Shown one piece after another: positions 26,267-33,437 of a stretch of 64,000 nucleotides of DNA; within the stretch, counting starts at the first letter, position 1, and every line of letters begins with the position of its first letter. Origin of the DNA: Variovorax sp. 679 (lineage in GTDB: Bacteria; Pseudomonadota; Gammaproteobacteria; Burkholderiales; Burkholderiaceae_C); the NCBI RefSeq assembly GCF_003952185.1, contig NZ_RXFS01000020.1:1-64000 (forward strand), written 5' to 3'. Below the pieces are notes generated by a model, which saw only the letters and a program-made list of their open reading frames with translations, was not told the DNA's origin and ran no database searches. The translations under genes were made by a program, and so were the position numbers.

Positions 26267-26806
26267 TTACTTCGGCGCGGGCAGCAGGCGGCGCAACTCG
26301 CGAAGCGGCATGGTCTGCGTGGTGTCGATGCTGGTTGGCGCGCCCTGGATGAAACCATGCACCGCATCGCCCCGGACTTCGAGGATCGAGCCGCAGGGGC
26401 CGACGTTCAGGGAACCCTCGCCGTTGTCCCACGCCAGCACGATCCATTCGGAGCCCTGGGGCAGCGGCTCCAGGCGCCCCGGCGGTGCCACGTTGAGCAT
26501 GAAGTGCAGAACGCCGTTGCCGATGAAGCGGCCTGCGGCCTTGCCGCCGCGTCTGCCGTCGAGGAACTCGACCGGCTCGAACATGAAGGAGTCCGGCGGT
26601 GGCGTGTAGTTCGGCACACCCAGGTCGAAGGGCACCACCCGCACGCGCATCACGCGGGCGCGTGGCTCCGCGCGCGCGGCCGTGACCGAATCGAGGAATG
26701 AGGTGCGGCCGGCGCATGAAGTGGCGCTGGCCGGCACAGCGCCAAGCAGGCTCGTCGCCAGCACGGCGACGGAAAGCCAGAACGGTCGTCGGGAAATCGG
26801 AAACAT
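26267..26806 (-). CDS. Secreted hypothetical protein
   Basis: 179 aa from ATG 26806 (GAGGG box upstream; a TTG at 26821 is less likely). Signal peptide ends near ASA (about residue 28) and two cysteines follow (SCAGR, GPCGS), likely a disulfide. The body is beta-rich and starts with a C..R..FLDSV segment seen in small secreted proteins that follow processing. No family recognised. Divergent from the SPFH gene across a 54-bp region with a perfect palindrome. Confidence 0.65.
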   Translation of the reverse strand: MFPISRRPFWLSVAVLATSLLGAVPASATSCAGRTSFLDSVTAARAEPRARVMRVRVVPFDLGVPNYTPPPDSFMFEPVEFLDGRRGGKAAGRFIGNGVLHFMLNVAPPGRLEPLPQGSEWIVLAWDNGEGSLNVGPCGSILEVRGDAVHGFIQGAPTSIDTTQTMPLRELRRLLPAPK

Positions 26807-26830
26807 CTTGACTGCCCTCAAAAAGATATT

Positions 26831-26846
26831 AAAGTGATATCACTTT
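26831..26846. promoter_or_regulatory. Perfect 16-bp palindrome, candidate operator of the ribbon-helix-helix protein
   Basis: AAAGTGATATCACTTT lies between the divergent secreted-protein gene (26806) and the SPFH gene (26861), 14 bp before the latter's start and just ahead of its GGAGG box. Short AT-centred dyads are typical sites for ribbon-helix-helix dimers, and the gene after the SPFH gene encodes one. The pairing is inference. Confidence 0.55.
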
Positions 26847-26860
26847 CAACGGAGGCATCG

Positions 26861-27760
26861 ATGCCAGAGAAGACCCCCAACACCAATCCCCGACCGGTCC
26901 GCAAGGAGCGCCCCTACCGGTCGATCAACGGCTACGGCGTGACCGCCGTGGTGCTGCTGCTGATCGCCGTCGGCGTCTGGGCGATCGTGCAGCGCCTGAT
27001 GCCGCTGCCCATGAGCATCCTGCTGATCGTGATCGGCCTCGTGCTCATTCCGGGCCTGTACATGCTGCAGCCCAACGAGGGCATCATCCTCACGCTCTTC
27101 GGCGAGTACCAGGGCACCGACCGCACCGAGGGCCTGCGCTGGACCAACCCGCTGCAAAGCGGCCAGAAGATCTCGCTGCGCGCGCGCAACCTCAACACGC
27201 CGCCGCTGAAGGTGAATGACAAGCGCGGCAATCCGGTGGAGATCGGCGCGGCGGTGGTGTGGAGGGTCTACGACACGGCGCAGGCCGTGTTCGAGATCGA
27301 CGACTACAACAAGTTCGTCGCCATCCAGGCCGAAGCCGCCATTCGCCACCTCGCCACCCTCTACGCATACGACAGCGGCGACGACCTGCAGAGCGAGGAA
27401 ACCACGCTGCGCGCCGGGCTCGACACGGTGGCCGATGCACTCAAGGCCGAGCTGAACCAGCGCTTCGCCAGCGCGGGCGTCGAAGTGCTCGACGCCAAGC
27501 TCACCCACCTCGCCTACGCCCCCGAGATCGCGCAGGTGATGCTGCGCCGCCAGCAGGCGGTGGCCATCGTCAGCGCGCGGCACCAGATCGTGGCGGGCGC
27601 GGTCGGCATGGTCGAGGCGGCACTCAGGGGCCTGTCGGAGCGCAACCTCGTGGTGCTCGACGACGAGCGCAAGGCTTCGATGGTGTCGAACCTGCTGGTG
27701 GTGCTGTGCTCCGACCGCGAGACGCAGCCCGTGGTGAACACCGGTACGCTCTACACCTGA
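26861..27760 (+). CDS. SPFH-domain (stomatin/band 7-like) membrane protein
   Basis: 299 aa. ATG 26861 is chosen for its GGAGG box at 5 nt; a GTG at 26834 lies within the palindrome. Two hydrophobic segments (about 26-44 and 51-70) precede the SPFH domain: MLQPNEGIILTLFGEYQGT, RARNLNTPPLKVNDKRGNP, VVWRVYDTAQAVFEID. The C-terminus has the helical SARHQIVAGAVGMVEAAL region. Such proteins form oligomers in the inner membrane and organise microdomains. Pairing with a ribbon-helix-helix gene 24 nt downstream is notable. Confidence 0.85.
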   Translation: MPEKTPNTNPRPVRKERPYRSINGYGVTAVVLLLIAVGVWAIVQRLMPLPMSILLIVIGLVLIPGLYMLQPNEGIILTLFGEYQGTDRTEGLRWTNPLQSGQKISLRARNLNTPPLKVNDKRGNPVEIGAAVVWRVYDTAQAVFEIDDYNKFVAIQAEAAIRHLATLYAYDSGDDLQSEETTLRAGLDTVADALKAELNQRFASAGVEVLDAKLTHLAYAPEIAQVMLRRQQAVAIVSARHQIVAGAVGMVEAALRGLSERNLVVLDDERKASMVSNLLVVLCSDRETQPVVNTGTLYT

Positions 27761-27784
27761 GGCCAAGGTCTCCACCCGCACCCG

Positions 27785-27982
27785 ATGGCCAGTCCCGGAA
27801 AAAAATCCTACCCCTTGCGCATCGATCCAGCCCTGTGGGCCGAGATCGAACGCCTGGCGGCGCAGGAGCTGCGAAGCGCGAACGCGCAGGTTGAATTCCT
27901 GCTGCGCGAAGGGCTGGCCCGGCGCGGGCGGCTGCCAGCCACGGATGCAGGCAAGCCCGACGAGCCCGCGGCGCCTCAGTGA
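27785..27982 (+). CDS. Ribbon-helix-helix (Arc-like) DNA-binding protein
   Basis: 65 aa. KSYPLRIDPALWAEIERLAA is the N-terminal beta strand and first helix of an Arc/MetJ-type fold; NAQVEFLLREGLAR is the second helix. Followed by a short disordered tail. Lies 24 nt after the SPFH gene, so co-transcribed. Probably an autoregulator acting at the palindrome at 26831-26846; no toxin gene adjoins it, so it does not look like an antitoxin. Confidence 0.8.
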   Translation: MASPGKKSYPLRIDPALWAEIERLAAQELRSANAQVEFLLREGLARRGRLPATDAGKPDEPAAPQ

Positions 27983-28081
27983 TAACCCCGAATTCGCTGA
28001 AGGCCGAATGACAGCCCCGGCTTCTACGATGACGCCAGCAGACGGCAACCACGCCGCAGCCCTCTTCCTCCTGGAGACATC

Positions 28082-28909
28082 GTGACGAAGCCCCTTTCCT
28101 CCTTTCGCACCCTCACCCGCCGCGCAGCCCTCCCGCTGGTCGCGGCCCTCGCGCTCGCCGGCTGCGGCGGCCTCGGCGGCAGCGCCAAGCCCGCCGGCGG
28201 CGCCGACATCCACGTCATGACCTCCGGCGGCTTCACCGCCGCCTACAACGACCTGCGCCCCGAGTTCGAGCGCAGCAGCGGCCGCAGCGTGAAGACGGCC
28301 TACGGCGCCTCGATGGGCAACGCCGACGACTCCATCCCCAGCCGCCTCGCGCGCAACGAGCCGGCCGACGTGGTGATCCTCGCGCGCCCAGCACTCGACG
28401 CGCTCGTTGCGCAGGGCAAGGTGGTGCCCGGCAGCCAGGTCGACCTGGTGCGCTCGGCCATCGGATTCGCAGTGCGCAAGGGCGCGCCCAAGCCCGACAT
28501 CAGCACCGTCGATGCGTTGAAGCGCACACTGATCGCCGCGCCTTCCATCGCCTACTCGGCCAGCGCGAGCGGCACCTACTACGAGACCGAACTGCTCAAG
28601 ACGCTGGGCATCGAGGAGCAGGTCAAGCCCAAGAGCAGGCGCATCCTGAGCGAGCGCGTCGGCTCGGTGGTGGCGCGCGGCGACGCGGCGCTCGGCCTGC
28701 AGCAGGTGAGCGAGCTGCTGCCCATCGCGGGCATCGACTACATCGGCCCGCTGCCGGCCGAGGTGCAGCGCGTGACGGTGTTCTCCGCCGGCGTCGCCAC
28801 CGCGTCGAAGCAGCCCGATGCGGCGCGGCAGCTGATCCGCTATCTCAACTCGCCCGCTGCCGCGCCCACCATCGCGAAGACGGGGCTGGAGCCGCTGACG
28901 GCTCGCTGA
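28082..28909 (+). CDS. ModA-like periplasmic substrate-binding lipoprotein
   Basis: 275 aa, starting at GTG 28082 with GGAG 6 nt upstream. Lipobox LAGCG (Cys about 28). The type II binding fold is visible in IHVMTSGGFTAAYNDLRPEFE, RNEPADVVILARPALDALVA and SGTYYETELLKTLGI. The family includes molybdate- and anion-binding proteins; several paralogues bind other ligands. No modBC genes are adjacent, so transport partners must be elsewhere or absent. Confidence 0.8.
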   Translation: MTKPLSSFRTLTRRAALPLVAALALAGCGGLGGSAKPAGGADIHVMTSGGFTAAYNDLRPEFERSSGRSVKTAYGASMGNADDSIPSRLARNEPADVVILARPALDALVAQGKVVPGSQVDLVRSAIGFAVRKGAPKPDISTVDALKRTLIAAPSIAYSASASGTYYETELLKTLGIEEQVKPKSRRILSERVGSVVARGDAALGLQQVSELLPIAGIDYIGPLPAEVQRVTVFSAGVATASKQPDAARQLIRYLNSPAAAPTIAKTGLEPLTAR

Positions 28910-28922
28910 AAGGCGCAAGCCG

Positions 28923-29819
28923 TCAGAGCGTCCAGCCGTCGCGCCGGAAGAACTCGACCAGCGCATCGCCGACCTTCTCCGCCTGATCGAAGGCGATGGT
29001 GTGGCCCGCATCGGGCAACAGCTCGACGCGCACCTGCGGCGCCAGGGCCTTCACGCGTGCGCTGGCGCGCACCGCGTCGTACAGCACCTCGTCCTCGCCG
29101 AGCATCAGCAGCGAGCCCTTCGGCAGCGCGCGCAAGTCGGCGTCGGTCATTCGGCCCGGCGGCCGTGGACTGCCGCGCTGGCAGCGCCAGCGCACGAGCA
29201 TGTCGTCGATGGCCCAGGGCGGCGGCTCGGGCGCCATCGGCGACGACACCAGCGCCTGAAGGGCACGCACCTGCCGCTCGGAGGGAAACGCCGCCGCAAG
29301 CCCCGCGCGCAGCACGGTGCCGATGCGCAGCGACTCGAGGTTGGGCGGTGCCAGCAGCGCGAGCTTGGAGACGCGGCGCATGGTCTGGCGCGTGTACGCA
29401 GCCGCGAGCCAGGCGCCGAAGGAGGCGCCGCACAGCCCCACCTTCGGCCGGCCCAGCCCGATCAGCACGTCTTCCAGCCAGTTGCAGTACGCGTCTTCAG
29501 TCGAAGGCCGGTGTCCCTCGGTGCGGCCGGCGTCTCCGATGATGTCGACCGCGTAGACCTGCAGCGAGCCCGCGAGCCGCGCGATGTTGTGAACCCAAGT
29601 GGTGGCGTTGCCGCCCCCGCCGTGCAGCAGCACCACCGGCGGCGCGTAGGTCGGCCCCGAAGCCAGCACGTGCGCGCGGCCATAGCGCGTTTCCACGTAG
29701 CGGCTCTCGTGCGGCACCGGCCAGCGCGCAAGCACTTGCGCATACGAAGCCAGCAGCGAGGAATGGGCTTCCGGCGAGCGGAAGTTGCCGGCGAAGAGGC
29801 GCGCTTCGGAAAGGCTCAT
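28923..29819 (-). CDS. Alpha/beta-fold hydrolase
   Basis: 298 aa from ATG 29819. Oxyanion region VVLLHGGGGNATTW, nucleophile elbow GASFG, acid region MLGEDEVLYD and the catalytic histidine in LPDAGHTIAFDQ are all present. Cytoplasmic esterase-like; substrate unknown. Convergent with the ModA-like gene (13 nt apart) and divergent from the two-component genes. Confidence 0.85.
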   Translation of the reverse strand: MSLSEARLFAGNFRSPEAHSSLLASYAQVLARWPVPHESRYVETRYGRAHVLASGPTYAPPVVLLHGGGGNATTWVHNIARLAGSLQVYAVDIIGDAGRTEGHRPSTEDAYCNWLEDVLIGLGRPKVGLCGASFGAWLAAAYTRQTMRRVSKLALLAPPNLESLRIGTVLRAGLAAAFPSERQVRALQALVSSPMAPEPPPWAIDDMLVRWRCQRGSPRPPGRMTDADLRALPKGSLLMLGEDEVLYDAVRASARVKALAPQVRVELLPDAGHTIAFDQAEKVGDALVEFFRRDGWTL

Positions 29820-29971
29820 CGGTGTCTCGTTCTCTTCTTCGTGGTGTTGGACGAACACCCGCATGGTGAAGCGCATAGATGAAGGTCTGCTGAAATTCCG
29901 GCACCCTGCCACCGCGCCAGCGCCCCCGTTTCTTTGGGATTCCTTCAGCTTCGCCGGGTAGATTGCCCGCC

Positions 29972-30673
29972 ATGAAGATCCTGCTGGCCGAAGACGATTT
30001 CGACCTTGCCACCGGCATTCGCGTCGCCTTGCAGACCCAGGGGATGGAGGTGGTGTGGGTGCGCCGCGTCGAGGAAGCGCTGCGCATCCTCGAGACCGAA
30101 GGCTGCGACCTGCTGCTGCTCGACCTGGGCCTGCCCGACGGCGACGGCCTCGAGGTGCTCGAACGCCTGCGACGCGACGGCACGCGGCTGCCCGTGCTGA
30201 TCCTCAGCGCGCGCGACGGCCTGCACGATCGCCTGCAGGGGCTGGACAGCGGCGCCGACGACTACATGGTCAAGCCCTTCGCGCTGGCCGAGCTGCTGTC
30301 TCGCGTGCGCGCCCTCGCGCGGCGCAGCTACGGCGGCGACGGCGCCACCTTCGAGGTGCGCGGCCTCTGGCTGCACGAGCCGACCCACCGCGTGCGCGTC
30401 GACGGCGTGCCGGTCTCGCTGTCGCGCAGCGAATTCAAGCTGCTGAGCCTGCTGATGCGGCGAGCCGACCGCGTGGTCGCGCGGCGCGTGCTCGAGCAGC
30501 TCATGCTGGCAGGCTCCCAGGGCACCGCACAAGGCCAGAGCCAGGGCAGCAACGTGCTCGACGTGCACGTCTCCAACCTGCGCCGCAAGATCGGCGACGG
30601 CTACATCCGCACCGTGCGCGGCATCGGCTACGTGATCTACCTCGCCGCGCAGCAACCGCTGGAGCGGACATGA
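29972..30673 (+). CDS. OmpR-family response regulator (QseB-like)
   Basis: 233 aa from ATG 29972. Receiver domain with phospho-acceptor Asp51 (LLLLDLGLPDGDG) and Lys101, then a winged-helix DNA-binding domain (SRSEFKLLSLLMRRADRVV, VLDVHVSNLRRKIG, RGIGYVIYL). The insertion GSQGTAQGQSQGS at about residue 182 is longer than usual. Overlaps the kinase start by ATGA. Confidence 0.92.
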   Translation: MKILLAEDDFDLATGIRVALQTQGMEVVWVRRVEEALRILETEGCDLLLLDLGLPDGDGLEVLERLRRDGTRLPVLILSARDGLHDRLQGLDSGADDYMVKPFALAELLSRVRALARRSYGGDGATFEVRGLWLHEPTHRVRVDGVPVSLSRSEFKLLSLLMRRADRVVARRVLEQLMLAGSQGTAQGQSQGSNVLDVHVSNLRRKIGDGYIRTVRGIGYVIYLAAQQPLERT

Positions 30674-32139
30674 GCGAGCTGGTCGCGTCCATCGCGCTTG
30701 CGCCCGCCAGGCTGCTGCGCAGCGGCTGGCGCCGCATCCGGAGGCCTTCGCTGGTGCGCCGGCTCATGTTCGCGCAGATCGCGATGATGACGCTGCTGTG
30801 GAGCCTCGCGGTCGGCCTGCTGCTGGGCTCCGCGTTCACCGACGACCTGTCGGTCATCGACTCGACGCAGCGCAGCATGCTCGTCGTCGCGCGCAACCTC
30901 ACCGATCAGCCCGCCAGGCAGTACGAGAGCCTGCGCGCGATGGACATCGCCATGCGCAACGGCTTCGGCAACGGCGACGACGTCTACATGTCGCCGAGCG
31001 TCATCGTCTGGCAGAACGGCCACGAGGTCTACCGCTCCAGCGGCCTGCCGGGCGGCATCGCCAACACGCGGCCCGACATAGGCGAGACGGTGGAAGCCGA
31101 CGGCAAGAGCTGGCGCGCGCGCACCATCGAGTCACCCTCGGGCAAGACCCGCGTCACGCTGGTCACGCCCGGCACCGTGCAGATGTGGCTCACCTTCCAG
31201 TCGCGCGGCTACTACATCCTGCCGCTGGTGATCAGCATTCCCTTCCTGCTGCTCCCCGCATGGCTGTCGATCCGGCTCGCGCTGCGGCCATGGCGCAAGG
31301 TGGCCAACGAGATCGCCTCGCGCGGCCCGCATGACCTGGCGCCCGTGTCGGTGCTGCCACGCCACGACGAGCTGCGGCCGTTGGTGAGGAACTTCAACGC
31401 GCTGATGGAGCGGCTGCGCGCCAGCATCGCGCGCGAGCAGAGCTTCATCGCCGACGCGGCGCACGAGCTGCGAACGCCCATCGCCGCGATGCGCGTCAAC
31501 GTCGAGGCGCTGCAGTCGCTGCTCATCGAGCACATTCCAACCGAGCGGCAGGACGAGCTGTTCGCGCGCGTGCTCAGCAGCAACGCCCGCGCCGAGCGGC
31601 TGGTGGGTCAGCTGCTGCGGCTCATGCGCAGCAACGCCCAGGCTTCGGCGCCGCGCGCGCTGCGGCTCGACGACCTCGTGCAGGAGCGGCTGGCGGCGCT
31701 GTCTGCGCTGGCATACGTGCGCGAGGTCGAGATCGAGCTGGTGGAAGACGAGCCCGTCGAACTCATGGGCGACCGCGACAGCCTGGTCTCGATGATCGAC
31801 AACCTGATCGACAACGCGACCAAGTACAGCCCCGTCGGCGCGGTGGTGAGCGTGGGTATCCGGCGCGACGGCGACCTCGCCGAGCTGACGGTGTGCGACC
31901 AGGGCCCAGGCATCATGCCGGCGCTGCGCGAGCGCGTGTTCGACCGCTTCTTCCGCGACCCCGACCAGACGCAGACTGGCAGCGGCCTCGGGCTGGCCAT
32001 CGTGCGATCGGTGGTCGATGCGCATGGCGGCGCGATCGCGCTCGGCGACGCCGGCACGGGGCCGGGCCTGCGCGTCACGGTGCGGCTGCCGCTCGGGCCG
32101 CTGGGCTCGCTCGGGATCGTGACACCGGCCGGGTCCTAG
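30670..32139 (+). CDS. Sensor histidine kinase (QseC-like)
   Basis: 489 aa. First membrane span about 34-54, a periplasmic domain of about 125 residues, second span about 182-203, then HisKA with His265 (AAHELRTPIAAM), N-box DNLIDNATKYS, G1 DQGPGIM and G2 GSGLGLAIVR. Phospho-donor for the upstream regulator, with which it shares an ATGA overlap. The ligand is unknown. A binding-protein-like gene follows 59 nt downstream. Confidence 0.92.
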   Translation: MSELVASIALAPARLLRSGWRRIRRPSLVRRLMFAQIAMMTLLWSLAVGLLLGSAFTDDLSVIDSTQRSMLVVARNLTDQPARQYESLRAMDIAMRNGFGNGDDVYMSPSVIVWQNGHEVYRSSGLPGGIANTRPDIGETVEADGKSWRARTIESPSGKTRVTLVTPGTVQMWLTFQSRGYYILPLVISIPFLLLPAWLSIRLALRPWRKVANEIASRGPHDLAPVSVLPRHDELRPLVRNFNALMERLRASIAREQSFIADAAHELRTPIAAMRVNVEALQSLLIEHIPTERQDELFARVLSSNARAERLVGQLLRLMRSNAQASAPRALRLDDLVQERLAALSALAYVREVEIELVEDEPVELMGDRDSLVSMIDNLIDNATKYSPVGAVVSVGIRRDGDLAELTVCDQGPGIMPALRERVFDRFFRDPDQTQTGSGLGLAIVRSVVDAHGGAIALGDAGTGPGLRVTVRLPLGPLGSLGIVTPAGS

Positions 32140-32198
32140 GCACGCCCGGGGGCGCCCGTAAACTGGCGGCCATCTCCACCCATCGCTGCCGCAACGCC

Positions 32199-32945
32199 AT
32201 GACCCAGCCGACGACGATCTCCCCCGCCCTCGTTTCCGCCTTCGCGCCCAACGGCACGCTGCGCGCCTCGATCAACCTCGGCAACCCGATCCTCGCCAAC
32301 AAGGACGCGGCCACCGGCGAGCCGGTGGGTGTTTCCATCGACCTGGCGCGCGAGTTCGCACTGCGGCTGGGCGTGGGCATCGAACTGGTGGTGCTCGAGA
32401 AAGCGGCCGCGTCGGTCGATGCGGTGAAGAACGAGAAGGCCGACATCGGCTTCTTCGCCATCGACCCGGCGCGCAGCGAAGGGCTGCTGTTCACCGCACC
32501 GTACGTGCTCATCGAAGGCAGCTACCTGGTGCCCGATGCCTCGGCGCTCAACGACAACGCCCAGGTCGACACCAAGGGCAACCGCATCTCCGTCGGCTCG
32601 GGCAGCGCCTACGACCTGTTCCTCACACGCGAAATCAAGGCGGCCGAGATCGTTCGCCTGCAAGGCGCGGGGCCTGCACTGGCCGCACTGCGCACGGGCG
32701 AGGTCGAAGTGGCGGCCGGCATCCGCCAGATGCTCGAAGGCGAGGCGCAACGCGCGCCCGGCGTGCGCGTGCTGCCGGGGCGCTTCATGGTGATCCAGCA
32801 GGCCATGGGCACACCGGCCAGCCGTGGCCTCGAAGCGCAGGCGCTGCTCGCGGCCTTCGTCGAGGAGATGAAGGCCAGCGGCTTCGTCGCCGATGCGCTG
32901 AAGCGCCACCGCATCGAGGGCGCGAGCGTGGCGCCCGCGGCCTGA
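32199..32945 (+). CDS. Amino-acid-type solute-binding domain protein without signal peptide
   Basis: 248 aa. Type II periplasmic-binding fold: LRASINLGNPILANKDAATGEPVGVSIDLAREF, KNEKADIGFFAIDPARSEGL (split here for reading), and AGPALAALRTGEVEV. No leader is present: the first 20 residues (MTQPTTISPALVSAFAPNGT) are polar and no upstream in-frame start adds one cleanly. It may be a cytosolic binding or sensing protein, or an enzyme of this fold. It lies directly after the two-component pair. Confidence 0.75.
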   Translation: MTQPTTISPALVSAFAPNGTLRASINLGNPILANKDAATGEPVGVSIDLAREFALRLGVGIELVVLEKAAASVDAVKNEKADIGFFAIDPARSEGLLFTAPYVLIEGSYLVPDASALNDNAQVDTKGNRISVGSGSAYDLFLTREIKAAEIVRLQGAGPALAALRTGEVEVAAGIRQMLEGEAQRAPGVRVLPGRFMVIQQAMGTPASRGLEAQALLAAFVEEMKASGFVADALKRHRIEGASVAPAA

Positions 32946-32949
32946 GCCT

Positions 32950-33366
32950 TCAGAGCTTGTACGCCTCCACCGGCCCGCGCGAATAGAACAGGAAGTAGCC
33001 GGTCGAGGTCTTGAAGCCGTTCTTCTGCCAGCCCGCCGGCACCTTGAAGATGCCGAGCTGCTCGCTCGCCACGCCGACGAAGGCGGTGTTCTCCCTGTCG
33101 GTGGTGATGCGGGCCCAGTGCTCGCGCGTCACCGGCTTGAGCTGCATCTTCGGCTCGCTCCACTCGGGCGTGCGCACCTTGTCGCGCATCACGTAGCCGT
33201 CGCCCTGCTTCTCGATCTTGATCAGCTCCTTGAGCGCGCCGTCCTGCTTCACGGCGTAGGTGCCAACCAGCTCGGCCTCGGGTGCGCTACCGCCGCTGTT
33301 CGCTCCGCAGGCGGCCAGCAGCAAGGCCGATGCGCCAGCAGCCAGCCATTTCAGTGCTGTGTTCAT
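32950..33366 (-). CDS. Small lipoprotein, unknown function
   Basis: 138 aa from ATG 33366 with an AAGGA box. Lipobox LAACG (Cys20) after a hydrophobic leader. The mature part is beta-rich (GTYAVKQDGALKELIKIEKQ, FLFYSRGPVEAYKL). No family recognised. Located 71 nt downstream of the M1 peptidase gene on the same strand and may be co-transcribed with it. Confidence 0.75.
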   Translation of the reverse strand: MNTALKWLAAGASALLLAACGANSGGSAPEAELVGTYAVKQDGALKELIKIEKQGDGYVMRDKVRTPEWSEPKMQLKPVTREHWARITTDRENTAFVGVASEQLGIFKVPAGWQKNGFKTSTGYFLFYSRGPVEAYKL

Positions 33367-33437
33367 GATGTTCCTTGTCGAAGGGGCGCGCGCCACCCCT
33401 GGGGCGAGCGGCGCGCGCCGGTTTCAGGCGAAGAGGC

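Noticed and set aside
27785..27982. Antitoxin of a toxin-antitoxin pair
   Set aside because: The ribbon-helix-helix protein is paired with an SPFH gene; no toxin-sized gene is adjacent.
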